A DNA stretch of 64,000 nucleotides from Methylocapsa acidiphila B2. Lineage in GTDB: Bacteria > Pseudomonadota > Alphaproteobacteria > Rhizobiales > Beijerinckiaceae. The stretch covers positions 2,805,504-2,869,503 of the forward strand of contig NZ_KE386496.1 in the NCBI RefSeq assembly GCF_000427445.1, given 5' to 3'. Below, piece after piece: positions 1-8,681 of the stretch. Every line of letters begins with the position of its first letter. The first letter of the stretch is position 1. The translations under genes were made by a program, and so were the position numbers. A model generated the notes under the pieces. That model did no database searches. It saw only the letters and a program-made list of their open reading frames with translations, and had not been told where the DNA came from.

Positions 1-447
1 ATCCGATCGAAAAGACGCGAGGCGCGATGGCCTACGCATCCTTGAAGCCACAACACATATTTCTTGTCGCAGACCCTGACGTTCAACGCCTTAGAAAGCT
101 GACGACATTCGTTAAATGTTATATGCCTGCGGCGCGCCTTAGGCTCTAGATAATGAATTTTTCAAAGATACCGCAAACTTGGCTCGGGCGCAAATTTCCA
201 ACCTGTGTCGCAACCAAGGCGAAGGAGCGATCTTTCTGCCGAATTCAGATCATCTCAAGTCAAATTGATGCAAAATCCAACAGAGATCGTATCCTCTCGG
301 CTCCAACCCCTATATTCCCTTCAATTCGCCCGCCATAGGCGACATGGGGGATCGGCTCGCTGTCCGCGAGCAGCTATGATTTGCGCGCGGAAGCGCCGAA
401 AGGCGAGGCGCCTTATCAAGCGATTTGATTGTCGACGCAAATAAGCG
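1..447. other. Gene-poor region downstream of xerD
   Basis: No convincing gene is visible. The first dozen bases resemble the end of the dispersed repeat seen at 1569-1687, so a copy may be cut by the window edge. A 40-codon ATG frame at 27-149 has no recognisable product. A short inverted repeat (GCTCGC, then TGTCC, then GCGAGC) lies near 353-370 and could contribute to termination, but no T tract follows it. Confidence 0.4.
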
Positions 448-1392
448 TCAATCATCGCTCAAGGGATGGAGGTCGCGCACCATCGCTTTCACCCGTTCAT
501 CAAGCACATGCGTGTAGATCTGCGTCGTCGAAATATCGGCATGGCCGAGCAATTCCTGCACGACGCGAAGATCGGCGCCATTCTGCAACAAATGGCTCGC
601 GAAGGCGTGGCGCAATACGTGCGGGCTCACCCGAGCCGCCCCAATTCCCGCCGCGCTCGCGCAGAGCTTGAGGTCGCGCGCGAACGCCTGCCGCGCGACA
701 TGGCCGCTCGCGCTGTCGGCCGGAAATAGCCAAGGTCCCGCGGCGGCGCCGGGAAGCGTTTCTTCGAGGAGGGCGCGATAGGCGCGAACCGCGCGACGGG
801 CCGGCGCCGAGACCGGGGCCAGGCGTTCGCGCCCGCCCTTGCCACGAATATTGAGAAAAGGCTGCTCGCCCCGCGCCGCGCTTTTGGGCAATGCGACGAG
901 TTCCGACACGCGCAGCCCCGTCGCATAAAGAAGCTCGAGGAGAGCCGCGACCCGAAGCGTCCGCAAACGCTCAGCCGGCGGGCGGGCGCCATCATCGAGG
1001 CCTTCTTTCGAGACGTCGAGCAGCCGGTCAACCTCGGCGATGGACAGGACTTTCGGCAGACTGCGGCCACGACGGGGCCCTTCGAGGATGGCGGCCGGAT
1101 CGTCGGCGCGGCGGCCCTCGGCGAGGAGAAAACGGTGAAACTGGCGCAGCGACGATAATTTCCGGGCGCTCGACGTGGGCTTCAATCCACGCGCCTCGAG
1201 CGTCGAAAGATAGGCGCGAATATCCTCGGCCCGCGCCTGAAGGGGCGTCTTGCCGGCGCCGGCGAGCGCCGCGACATAATCGACGAGGTCGCGCGCATAG
1301 GCGTCAAGCGTATTTTTGGACGCACCCCGCTCGGCGGCGATCATCTCGAGAAAAGCGTCGATCAGATCCGAGCGCCTGCCGGCCGTGGCCAT
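448..1392 (-). CDS. xerD: Site-specific tyrosine recombinase XerD
   Basis: Tyrosine recombinase of 314 residues, the usual length for XerC/XerD, which resolves chromosome dimers at dif with its partner and FtsK. The N-terminal SAM-like core-binding domain (about residues 8-95) precedes the catalytic domain. The catalytic set is visible: Arg in ATGLRVSEL, the HVLRHAFASHLL box carrying His and Arg, the LGHADISTTQIY box with His, and the nucleophile Tyr followed by THV. It is called XerD rather than XerC from the overall motif pattern and because many Rhizobiales keep xerD beside a short one-helix membrane protein, as here. No integron or phage genes are nearby, so a housekeeping role is most likely. 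Confidence 0.88.
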   Translation of the reverse strand: MATAGRRSDLIDAFLEMIAAERGASKNTLDAYARDLVDYVAALAGAGKTPLQARAEDIRAYLSTLEARGLKPTSSARKLSSLRQFHRFLLAEGRRADDPAAILEGPRRGRSLPKVLSIAEVDRLLDVSKEGLDDGARPPAERLRTLRVAALLELLYATGLRVSELVALPKSAARGEQPFLNIRGKGGRERLAPVSAPARRAVRAYRALLEETLPGAAAGPWLFPADSASGHVARQAFARDLKLCASAAGIGAARVSPHVLRHAFASHLLQNGADLRVVQELLGHADISTTQIYTHVLDERVKAMVRDLHPLSDD

Positions 1393-1401
1393 CGCCCGAG
1401 C

Positions 1402-1545
1402 CTATTTGTTCAGCCGCGCGGCCGGAATCGCCTGGCTCATCTCGCGCGGGTGCGGGTCGACGAAAGCGACGAGCGCGAGCATGCCGGCATAGCCCAGTCC
1501 TGCCAGGATCGCGAGCGTGATGAGGAAGCGAATAAGCGTCGGCAA
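1402..1545 (-). CDS. Small single-pass membrane protein upstream of xerD
   Basis: A 47-residue ORF that starts at TTG. A GGAG Shine-Dalgarno motif lies about six bases before the TTG, and no ATG or GTG is available in this frame. It has a short cytoplasmic start, one hydrophobic helix of about 22 residues (ITLAILAGLGYAGMLALVAF) and a conserved-looking tail with HPREMSQAIPAARLNK. From memory, similar proteins of about 50 residues accompany xerD in other Rhizobiales. Function is unknown. The 9-nt gap to xerD suggests co-transcription. Confidence 0.65.
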   Translation of the reverse strand: MPTLIRFLITLAILAGLGYAGMLALVAFVDPHPREMSQAIPAARLNK

Positions 1546-1568
1546 GTCGTTCTCCGCGAGTGGCGCGC

Positions 1569-1687
1569 CTAGCGCATATCCCGATTCGATGGAATCGATC
1601 CAATCGACAGAACATGCTCCAACTTATTGATCTCGAGCGAGTCCTTGTCGACTGGACGAGTCCATCCGATCGAAACGCGCTCTAGAG
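1569..1687. repeat. Dispersed palindromic repeat, copy 1 (about 119 bp)
   Basis: This stretch aligns end to end by eye with 19661-19780 (120 bp). Both begin with an AGAGCATATTCCGAT-like end and finish with a CGGAACGCGCTCTAGAG-like end. The two ends are imperfect inverted repeats of each other, and each end contains its own smaller palindrome (for example ATCCAATCG against CGATTGGAT). The organisation resembles a MITE or an intergenic palindromic unit. It lies between the small xerD-linked gene and mtaB, outside coding sequence. Confidence 0.7.
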
Positions 1688-1809
1688 TTCGTTTTGGGGC
1701 GCAATCGCCGCCGCTTCGCGCTCAGAAAACGCAGCCGAATAGAAGTTTGAGCGGCGTTCGGAGTCCAGCGAATTCTAGAGGGTCCATCGCAAGACATATC
1801 CGCAAGCCG

Positions 1810-3135
1810 TTAACAATTGACGACGCTTCGGCGCTCGGACTGCGCGGCGGACGGACGGCGGGCGCCATTCAGCGCCTCTCCGTCGGCGCCGCCTATCTCG
1901 ACGTCGAGTATTTGGGACGGCGCCTCGCCTGGAAGCCTGACGCGCGAAAAATCCTCCGCGCGGCCTATGCCGCCCCGCTCGGTCAGGACCCGCAAGACCT
2001 TGCCGATCTGCGCCTCGTGATGCGCGCGCAACGCCGCGGCGCCTGCGTCGCGCAGCCTCTGCGCTCGTTCCTTGACCTCTCGAGCGGCGACGGGCGGCAT
2101 TTTCGCGGCGGGGGTTCCGGGGCGCGCTGAAAATGGAAAGACATGCAGATGGGTGAGGCCGCAATCGCCGATCAGCGCGAGGCTGTTGCGAAACTGGGCT
2201 TCCGTCTCGGTGGGGAAACCGGCGATGAGATCGGCGCCAAAGACGAGATCCGGCCGCCGTCGGCGCAGTTCGGCGCAAAAGCGAAGGGCGTCGGCGCGGC
2301 TGTGGCGGCGCTTCATCCGCTTCAGGATCAGATCGTCGCCCGCCTGCAAGGAAAGATGGAGATGCGGCATGAGCCGCGCTTCATTGGCGAAAGCGTCGAT
2401 CAGATCGGCGTCGGCCTCGACGCAATCGATCGAGGATAGTCTCAGCCGCGCAAGCTCGGGCGCGGCGCGAAGAATCGCCCGGACGAGGCCGCCGAGGCGT
2501 GGCGCGTCCGACTGGTCCTCGCCATAGGAGGTCAAATCGACGCCCGTCAGCACGATTTCTCGAAAGCCTTTGTCCACCAGACGGCGGACCGCGGCGAGGA
2601 TCTCTCCGGGCGGCGTCGAGCGCGAGCGGCCGCGCCCAAAAGGAATGACGCAAAAGCTGCAGCGGTGGTCGCAACCGGTCTGGACGGCGAGAAACGCGCG
2701 GGTATGGTCTTCAACGCCTTCGCTCAGCGCCTGAGGGCCGGCGCGCGAGGCCATGATGTCCGCGACCTCGACCTTCGCAGAAACCCCGGCGCGCTGAGCC
2801 CAAATATTCGGATCGGTTTTCTCAACATTGCCAATCACCTGGGCCACTTCAGCCATCTCGGCGAAGCGGGCGGGATCGATCTGGGCGGCGCAGCCGGTCA
2901 CGACGATCTCCGCGTCCGGGCGCTCGCGCTTGATCCGGCGAATGGCTTGGCGAGCCTGACGGGTCGCCTCCGCCGTCACCGCGCAGGTGTTGACGATGAC
3001 GAGGTCCTCGCGGCCATGCGCCGAGGCGGCGCGCCGCATGGCCTCGGATTCGACCAGGTTCAGCCTGCAGCCGAAGCTCACGACCTCGACGGACGCCGGG
3101 CCGTCGCCGGCGCTCGCCTCGGGGGCCGTGATCAT
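1810..3135 (-). CDS. mtaB: tRNA t6A37 methylthiotransferase MtaB
   Basis: Radical-SAM methylthiotransferase that converts t6A37 to ms2t6A37 in ANN-decoding tRNAs. The N-terminal UPF0004 domain carries three cluster cysteines in [18 protein letters not shown] and VTGCAAQ. The radical-SAM CxxxCxxC motif appears as CDHRCSFC, preceded by QTG. The GCRLN signature fits MtaB better than MiaB or RimO. The start MITAPEAS is chosen because its ATG overlaps the dapF stop (ATGA); the longer upstream frame is low-complexity Arg-rich sequence inside dapF. That gives 441 residues. Translational coupling to dapF is likely. Confidence 0.9.
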   Translation of the reverse strand: MITAPEASAGDGPASVEVVSFGCRLNLVESEAMRRAASAHGREDLVIVNTCAVTAEATRQARQAIRRIKRERPDAEIVVTGCAAQIDPARFAEMAEVAQVIGNVEKTDPNIWAQRAGVSAKVEVADIMASRAGPQALSEGVEDHTRAFLAVQTGCDHRCSFCVIPFGRGRSRSTPPGEILAAVRRLVDKGFREIVLTGVDLTSYGEDQSDAPRLGGLVRAILRAAPELARLRLSSIDCVEADADLIDAFANEARLMPHLHLSLQAGDDLILKRMKRRHSRADALRFCAELRRRRPDLVFGADLIAGFPTETEAQFRNSLALIGDCGLTHLHVFPFSARPGTPAAKMPPVAAREVKERAQRLRDAGAAALRAHHEAQIGKVLRVLTERGGIGRAEDFSRVRLPGEAPSQILDVEIGGADGEALNGARRPSAAQSERRSVVNC

Positions 3136-4010
3136 GCCGCGAGATCCGCGAAAAGGGCCGGGTCGAGCCTGGTCTCGAACTCGAATTCGACCGGTCCGGT
3201 CATCACTACAATGTCGTCGCTCTCCCGCCAGGCGATCTCGAGATCGCCGCCGGGAAGGCTTACGACCGCCTCTCGCCGGGTCAGGCCCTTCCGCGCGCCG
3301 GCGACGAGAGCGGCGCAAGCAGCCGAGCCACAGGCCTTGGTCAGGCCGGCGCCGCGCTCCCAGACGCGCAGGGCGATATGGGCCGGGGAGAGCGCCTGCG
3401 CCAGAGAGACATTGACCCGATCCGGGAACATTGGATCATGCTCGACCAACGGCCCGATCGCCGCGAGATCATAGACGTCAAGAGCGGCGACCCAGAAGAT
3501 CGCATGGGGATTGCCCATATTGACGACGGAGGGGCCAGACAGAACCGGCGCCGACTCGGGACCAATGCGCAGCCCAATCGCGCGCGTGTCCTCAGCCGGA
3601 TCGCGCAAGGGAATTTCATTCCACGCAAGACGGGGCCGGCCCATCTCCACGGAAAAACGCAGCTCGCCGAGCCGCCGGCACTCGAGCCGGCCGGCGGCGG
3701 TCTCGACCGCGAGAACGTCGCGCGCGCCATCGCGCATCAGGAACCAAGCGACGCAACGCGCGCCATTGCCGCAAGCGCCGGCCTGCGAGCCGTCATTGTT
3801 GAAAATCGTCACAAAGGCCTCGGTTCCGGCCGAAACCGGGTCCTGCAGCGCCATCAACTGATCGAAGCCGAGACCTCGAGCGATCGCGCGCGCCTCGGCG
3901 CCGCGGACCGCCACCCCGCCGCCGCGCACGTCGAGCACCAGGATCTCATTGCCGAGGCCGTTCATCTTGGTTACTAGCCTGTTGGCGAGAGGGCTCATGG
4001 CGGATTTCAT
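3132..4010 (-). CDS. dapF: Diaminopimelate epimerase
   Basis: Interconverts LL- and meso-diaminopimelate for lysine and peptidoglycan synthesis. At 292 residues it has the normal two-lobed length. Both catalytic cysteines are visible, in GACGNGARC and in KACGSAAC. The substrate-binding FNNDGSQAG and NMGNPHAIF segments are intact. An AGGG motif sits about six bases before the chosen ATG; a second ATG four codons later is an alternative. The gene ends in a 4-nt overlap with mtaB, so the two form a coupled pair. Confidence 0.95.
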   Translation of the reverse strand: MKSAMSPLANRLVTKMNGLGNEILVLDVRGGGVAVRGAEARAIARGLGFDQLMALQDPVSAGTEAFVTIFNNDGSQAGACGNGARCVAWFLMRDGARDVLAVETAAGRLECRRLGELRFSVEMGRPRLAWNEIPLRDPAEDTRAIGLRIGPESAPVLSGPSVVNMGNPHAIFWVAALDVYDLAAIGPLVEHDPMFPDRVNVSLAQALSPAHIALRVWERGAGLTKACGSAACAALVAGARKGLTRREAVVSLPGGDLEIAWRESDDIVVMTGPVEFEFETRLDPALFADLAA

Positions 4011-4178
4011 TCATCCCTGGTTTAGCTTCCATATAGGAAAAACATGCGGGAACGGCCATCGTTTTGTCGAAGCTTTGGCGTTCTCATGGAATGAAGCGGC
4101 CAAGCCGGCCGGTTCGATTCGTTTCGACGATCAAAGCCGGAGCCGGGAAGGGCGCGCGCGGCGCATCAGGAGCTGCAC

Positions 4179-4838
4179 ATGAGGTTCGGCGAATTCAACG
4201 GATTTGCGAGCGCCGTCTTGGCTCTCGTCGCGCTTTTGGCCTTGGCGGCGAGCCCGCCAGCGGCCGCCGAGACGCGTTTCGCAGCGGCGGACAAAGTCGC
4301 GCCCGAGGAGGCTCCCCCGACGGCGGCGCAGGAGACCGAGACGCCCAACACGGCGCCCGGCGTCCCGAGCGATGCGACGACAGTTACGCTCGAGGTTGCC
4401 GCCCGGCCTGTGGCCTTCGTCGCAGGCGACTCGGACTGGGCCAATGGGTTCAAGGCGATCGGCGACGCGATCGCCAAGGTCGAGACGGCGGTCAAGACCG
4501 CCAATTTGACGCCGGCGGGGCGGCCTTTCGCGGTCTTCCTGTCGACCGACGACAATAATTTTCACTTCGAGGCCATGGTGCCCATTCCGGTCAAGCCGGA
4601 GGACAAAACCGAACTCTCGGACGGGGTGAAGCTCGGGGACTCGCCATCCGGGAAGGCGATCAAATTTCTTCACCGCGGCGCTTATGACGACATCGATTCG
4701 ACCTATGATCTCATCACGGCCTATCTCGATGAAAAAGGCCTGGAGGCGCGCAATCTCTTCGTCGAGGAATATCTGACCGACACGAAAGAATCGAATGACG
4801 CCACGCTCGAGGCCGATATTTACGTGTTCTTGAAGTAA
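4179..4838 (+). CDS. Secreted GyrI-like (AraC effector-binding fold) protein
   Basis: The 219-residue product has a cleavable signal peptide (hydrophobic VLALVALLALAA, cleavage probably after AAA near residue 30). A Pro/Glu/Thr-rich linker leads to a GyrI-like domain at about residues 70-219. The latter is suggested by GRPFAVFLSTDDNNFHFEAMVPI, the KAIKFLHRGAYDDI segment and the terminal ADIYVFLK strand. Such domains bind small ligands, and a periplasmic version suggests ligand sensing or sequestration. It stands alone, divergent from dapF. The substrate cannot be predicted. Confidence 0.72.
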   Translation: MRFGEFNGFASAVLALVALLALAASPPAAAETRFAAADKVAPEEAPPTAAQETETPNTAPGVPSDATTVTLEVAARPVAFVAGDSDWANGFKAIGDAIAKVETAVKTANLTPAGRPFAVFLSTDDNNFHFEAMVPIPVKPEDKTELSDGVKLGDSPSGKAIKFLHRGAYDDIDSTYDLITAYLDEKGLEARNLFVEEYLTDTKESNDATLEADIYVFLK

Positions 4839-4854
4839 GCGGCTCGCCAGCGCG

Positions 4855-5598
4855 TCAAGCGTCCGCGACTTCGACGGCCTCTTTGGCCTCGCGCTGCGGC
4901 GCGAGGCCAAAATAGCTCTGCATGATCCGGTCGCGATAGGCGACGAGATTGGCGCGCCCCTCCGCCGCGGTCCGGATCGGCGTGTCGAAGGCCGGCGCCA
5001 GCATATGCGCGACAAAGGCGAACACAGTCGCGTCGGCCGCGCAGGGCTTCGCCCCCATCAGGAATGTCTTGTCGCCGAGGAGGACGGCGAGCGCATCGAT
5101 GTCGCGAGTCGCGAGGATCGCGATTTCCTCCTGCGAATGGCGGCCGAAGCCCTGTGCGATCAGATTTCGCGCGACCTTGCGGCGGACATAGCTTCGCACG
5201 AGCGGCCGGACGAAGGCCGGGGCGGAGTCGAAAAACCGCGCCGGGCCTTTTGTGAAATTGGCCAAGTCGAGCCAGCGCACCGCGAGCAAGGCCAGATAGA
5301 GATGGTCCTCGCACATTTTCTCGATCGCCCAGGCCGCGGCCCTTTGCGCGGGGTCGAGGCCGGCGTCGAAGTCGAAGCCGTATTTCTTCTCGATATGAAA
5401 CCGGATGAAGGTCGAATCGGCGACGATCTCGCCGTCATCCTCAATGTAAGGCAGCTTGCATTTTGGGGCGCGGCCATAGCCGCCTCGATCTTCCGCATAG
5501 GGCAGGCCGGCGAGCTTCAGAAGCATCATGGCCTTGGTGACGAAGGGACTTCCGTCCGGCAGGCCGAAATAGGGGCCGAACGTATAGAGCGTGATCAT
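4855..5598 (-). CDS. Glutathione S-transferase family protein
   Basis: The 247-residue protein has an N-terminal thioredoxin-like lobe (MITLYTFGPYFGLPDGSPF, then KLPYIEDDGEIVADSTFI), in which KLPYIEDDG holds the expected cis-proline. An all-helical C-terminal lobe includes the segment GAKPCAADATVFAFVAHML. The pattern is closer to the metaxin/FAXC-like GST branch than to classical detoxifying GSTs. It is cytoplasmic, with no signal peptide. It lies upstream of a DUF3108 gene on the same strand, read in the same direction. The substrate is unknown. Confidence 0.78.
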   Translation of the reverse strand: MITLYTFGPYFGLPDGSPFVTKAMMLLKLAGLPYAEDRGGYGRAPKCKLPYIEDDGEIVADSTFIRFHIEKKYGFDFDAGLDPAQRAAAWAIEKMCEDHLYLALLAVRWLDLANFTKGPARFFDSAPAFVRPLVRSYVRRKVARNLIAQGFGRHSQEEIAILATRDIDALAVLLGDKTFLMGAKPCAADATVFAFVAHMLAPAFDTPIRTAAEGRANLVAYRDRIMQSYFGLAPQREAKEAVEVADA

Positions 5599-5646
5599 GC
5601 GGCGGGCCTTATCTGAGCGGAAGACTCGAGGAGGAGCGAGCGAGGA

Positions 5647-6579
5647 TCAATGCGTGCTCGTCGCCGTCACGTCGCTCGGCTCGACGGAAAATTCGATCGC
5701 GTCGATCTCGGCCCGACCGACGAGCGTCGCCAAGGCGACATGGAATGGCACGACCACGTGAGCATGCGGCACGGGCGCGAGCCAGGCCTCGATGTCGCGG
5801 TTCTGCGCCATGAAGCGCGCCGAACGCGAATCCCATTTATGGCCGGACACCGGCGCGTAGCGCGCCGCACAGACGGAGACCGGACCGGAATAGCCTTTGA
5901 CCGCCACATCCTTGGTCCCGACATAGGAAAGCGTGACGTCGAACCGGATGTAACCATCATAAATCGGGATCGTGCGATTGCAGGCGGCCGGCCCCACGAG
6001 GGGCTGATCTTCCGGCACCGCCATGATGAAGGCGCTGGTCGGATCGAGAATATTGCGCTTATGCGCGTCGGTGACCGGAACCCGGCCTTCGCGATCTTCC
6101 CAAGGCGGGACGATTTCCACCGATTTGACGGTCCCGGCGTTGAGCGCCATCCGCACGGTCCGAGTCTCGTGCGAGCTCGAGGAGGTCGTGGCGAAAGTGG
6201 CCGGCAGAGCGACTCCCTTGCGAAGCGCGCCAGTCGACGCCAAAGCCATTTTTACGTTGGCCAGCATCGCGGCGATCCCGGTCAACCGCGCGTTGAGATC
6301 GACGCGATAATTCGCCGCTCCGAGCGAGCCGGCCGCCGCCACCTCGCCGATATGGAGCCCAACGAGGCTCACGGAATAGCGCGCACGCACGACATCGGCC
6401 GAGGCGGCGCCCACGCCGAGGCAGCATAGGGCGACGCCTATGCGTAACGTGCAAGGCTTGGCGAAAGCGCCGATTCGCGATGCGCCATCCGCCAGAGCCT
6501 TGCCGAACCTCGCTGCTTTTGCGAGCCTCGCTGGTTTTGAATGGAAGGCGGTCCGATCGGCTGCCGGCGGCATGCCCAT
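5647..6579 (-). CDS. DUF3108 domain periplasmic protein
   Basis: About 310 residues. The hydrophobic stretch LRIGVALCCLGVGAASA is followed by a beta-rich domain beginning ARYSVSLVGLHIGEVAAAG, typical of DUF3108 proteins exported to the periplasm. An upstream TTG at 6663 opens the same frame. The ATG at 6579 is preferred because an AAGG motif precedes it, but the signal peptide then still lies some 45 residues in, so the start is uncertain. The role is unknown; DUF3108 proteins are inferred to be envelope proteins. Confidence 0.7.
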   Translation of the reverse strand: MGMPPAADRTAFHSKPARLAKAARFGKALADGASRIGAFAKPCTLRIGVALCCLGVGAASADVVRARYSVSLVGLHIGEVAAAGSLGAANYRVDLNARLTGIAAMLANVKMALASTGALRKGVALPATFATTSSSSHETRTVRMALNAGTVKSVEIVPPWEDREGRVPVTDAHKRNILDPTSAFIMAVPEDQPLVGPAACNRTIPIYDGYIRFDVTLSYVGTKDVAVKGYSGPVSVCAARYAPVSGHKWDSRSARFMAQNRDIEAWLAPVPHAHVVVPFHVALATLVGRAEIDAIEFSVEPSDVTATSTH

Positions 6580-6884
6580 TGCCTTGCGGCCGTCTCGATC
6601 GCCCCTGGCTGCTGAGCCGCTGTGCAAGACTGAAAAAACCTCTCCGGAAACAGACCCGTACAAAGCCTATCCGGCCGCGACGGTCCTGTCACGAGAACGG
6701 ATAGCGCATTTTGGCCCGAGCGACAAATCGCGCGGCGGATCGCTGCTCTCTTGGAAATCTCCTGGATTTGGCGCGAGGCTCCTACGGCGGGAATAGGGTT
6801 GGCCTAAAGCGCGGATTTTCGCTACCTGTTGAAAATGCGCCGGCTCCGGCGAGGCGCGCAAGCGGCTTGGAGATATTCGCGAAC

Positions 6885-7379
6885 ATGAAAAAAGCGAGCG
6901 GGATGCGGAAATGGGCGAAAAGCGCCTCGGCATGGCGGGGACTGGCGCTGGCCGCGAGCGTTTTTGTTTGCGCCGAGGCGCAGGCGGCCGGTCCCGGCGA
7001 CGCCGCGCCCGATTCCGCCGAAAGCGCGCCGACGCCGGCGAAGCCTGTCAAGCACGCCGCCAAGACCGCGCCGCGCGCGAGCGGCGCCTCCAGCGAAATG
7101 GCCGGCCGCTATTCGGTGCTGCGGGAGGCCGGCAAGGACACGGGCTGCATGCTGACGCTCGACGCCAAGCCCGGCGCGCATGGCAATAAAGCGTCGCTCG
7201 CTCCCGGCTGCCGCGATCAAGGCATTGTGATCTTCGATCCGGTCGGCTGGCAGATCGGCGGCGGGCGCCTCACGCTCACCGCGCGCAAGGGCCACAGCAC
7301 GCATCTCGATCAGCAACCGGACGGAACCTGGCTGAAGGACCCGAAGGAGGGGAAGGGCCTGAGCTTGAAAAAGATGTGA
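6885..7379 (+). CDS. AprI/Inh-like protease inhibitor domain protein
   Basis: This 164-residue secreted protein has a signal peptide ending near CAEAQAA. An Ala/Pro-rich linker then leads to a C-terminal domain at about residues 75-164. That domain has the AprI/Inh (alkaline metalloprotease inhibitor) layout: GRYSVLREAGKDTGCMLTLD, a second Cys in LAPGCRDQGIVIFDPVGW, and a closing LTARKGHSTHLDQQPDGTW. The two Cys probably form the family disulfide. An in-frame upstream extension to 6711 has no signal-like start, so the ATG at 6885 is chosen. No protease gene is adjacent, so its target is unknown. Confidence 0.72.
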   Translation: MKKASGMRKWAKSASAWRGLALAASVFVCAEAQAAGPGDAAPDSAESAPTPAKPVKHAAKTAPRASGASSEMAGRYSVLREAGKDTGCMLTLDAKPGAHGNKASLAPGCRDQGIVIFDPVGWQIGGGRLTLTARKGHSTHLDQQPDGTWLKDPKEGKGLSLKKM

Positions 7380-7409
7380 GGCGCGCTCGGCGTTCACGCG
7401 CGGCAACTT

Positions 7410-7673
7410 CTAAATCGTTCGCGCATGCCTGTCTTTGAAGGCTCCACTAGCCGCAATGGCTTGCGGCGTGGCCCGCGTGAGTTGATGCTCCATTACCATG
7501 CGTTCGCAAAGCTCGCCAGCGCCCTTGATCCGATACTGGACTTCGCCGCCCGACTCCGGCAATTGCGCAACGACCGTGAAGGCCAGGTCCGATCTCAAGA
7601 AATTTCCAGCGCGCCCGTCGAGAGAAACCCGGTCTCCGACTTGATAAAGATGGCCGGCGATAGCTGTTCTCAT
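7410..7673 (-). CDS. Conserved small hypothetical protein (SH3-like)
   Basis: An 87-residue protein with a beta-rich barrel-like pattern: YQVGDRVSLDGRAGNF, LAFTVVAQLP, GEVQYRIKG and ERMVMEHQLT. Short proteins of this form are common in Rhizobiales, by memory rather than by search, and have no assigned function. Its ATG overlaps the stop of the 7670-7858 ORF in an ATGA arrangement. That coupling supports both being translated. Confidence 0.6.
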   Translation of the reverse strand: MRTAIAGHLYQVGDRVSLDGRAGNFLRSDLAFTVVAQLPESGGEVQYRIKGAGELCERMVMEHQLTRATPQAIAASGAFKDRHARTI

Positions 7674-7858
7674 GCGGGTGCACTTTCAGCTTCCGGATAA
7701 TCGTTCACTCGCACGTGGCATGGGACGTCCTCCAATTTGTTCTCGACGGCGGCGCGCTGTTTAGCGTCCTCTTGCGCCGAAATGACAAGAAGCTCATGCA
7801 AGATCTGAACGGTTGAGGGAAGCGGGAGTCGTCTCCCGAAACGATGCGTTTGGGCCAT
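7670..7858 (-). CDS. Small hypothetical protein coupled to downstream gene
   Basis: A 62-residue ORF that starts at ATG 7858 and is predicted soluble. It has a helical centre (STVQILHELLVISAQEDAKQRAAVENKL) and a polar C-terminus. No family is recognised. The 4-nt overlap with the next gene is the main support that it is real. It could regulate or partner the SH3-like protein, but nothing in the sequence tests this. Confidence 0.45.
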   Translation of the reverse strand: MAQTHRFGRRLPLPSTVQILHELLVISAQEDAKQRAAVENKLEDVPCHVRVNDYPEAESAPA

Positions 7859-7954
7859 AATAAAAGCTCCGATACGCCTTTGATGTGCAGGTCATTAAGT
7901 CGCTTAGAAATAAGACGACGGCAAGCATCGCCGCCGCCAGACTATTCCGCTGCC

Positions 7955-8019
7955 TAGAGCATGCTTAGAAAAGTCCGATCGACTTTTTTCGATGCTCTAA
8001 CTTATTGGATTGGAGCGCT
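7955..8019. repeat. Hairpin repeat related to the dispersed family
   Basis: A nested inverted repeat: AGAGCAT (7956-7962) pairs with ATGCTCT (7992-7998), and inside it AAAAGTC (7969-7975) pairs with GACTTTT (7981-7987). The following AACTTATTGGATTGGAGCG resembles the middle of repeat copy 1 (AACTTATTGATCTCGAGCG). It therefore looks like a shortened or diverged member of the family. The hairpin could also act in termination, since it contains a run of six T. Confidence 0.55.
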
Positions 8020-8030
8020 TACGAGAAGGC

Positions 8031-8279
8031 TTATCTCTTTACTTCAGGCGCCTTAGGAGCCGAGACATCAGCCGGCTTGGCCCGGCGCGGGTTGACCTGG
8101 GACTGAGTCGGCGGCGCGACATCCGCATTGTCCGTTTTGGGAGCGTCAGCAGCGGACTTGATCGCGGGATTATTTCATCGAGATGAATCCTTGAAGTTCA
8201 CTATTCCGAGATGGCGAGCGCCAAGACGGCCTTCACATAAAATCTCCTCGATCGCTCCGAAGAAGGTTTTCATGCTCAT
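8031..8279 (-). pseudogene. Interrupted small ORF with an in-frame TGA
   Basis: An ATG at 8279 opens a frame beginning MSMKTFFGAIEEILCEG. It runs 34 codons to TGA at 8177-8175, and the same frame continues open for another 47 codons to TAA at 8031. The second half is Ala/Pro/Lys-rich (SAADAPKTDNADVAPPTQSQ), like a periplasmic or low-complexity tail. One nonsense substitution in a roughly 82-codon gene would explain it. No family is recognised, and chance continuity is possible. Confidence 0.25.
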
Positions 8280-8681
8280 AATGACTTCTAACAAAGCCAC
8301 CAGAGACAGCTAAATACGATACATGACGACATTTACCTATATCTTGAAAACATATATGGAAATTGCATGTTTAAAATACAAGGTATATGCCGGAATTTAC
8401 TTCTGCAGCTACAACGATGCGACGGCAGATCGGCGGCCCGCACTCTTTCGTCATAATGGACAGCGGGAGTGACTTGTCGTCGTGCGAGACACAAGCGGTT
8501 CATACGCTCGCTCGGCACGAAGCGGCCGCGCGCATGCGTCCGATTGTGGCGTCATTGGCAGGCAAAGCGCCATCGGCGCAATCCGCTCATCCGCTTCTTA
8601 AAGTCTCGCCAAGCGGTATCTCGGGCGGCGGGACGCCAAACGTCAAAACTCATCTGCTGGCGACTCATCCCTAAAACCACT
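8280..8681. other. AT-richer intergenic stretch, no gene seen
   Basis: About 400 bases between the interrupted ORF and the thioesterase stop. Base composition is clearly lower in GC around 8290-8400 than in the neighbouring genes. Frames here give Arg/Ser/Ala-rich products without family features. The drop in GC together with the decayed ORF suggests old accessory DNA, but this is inference. Confidence 0.4.

Noticed and set aside
27-149. A 40-codon ATG ORF (MAYASLKPQHIFLVADPD)
   Set aside because: It has a weak GAGG upstream and faint similarity to a receiver-domain start, but it is too short and unmatched to call.
8387-8674. A 95-codon plus-strand ORF
   Set aside because: Composition is unlike neighbouring proteins and there is no ribosome site or family pattern.
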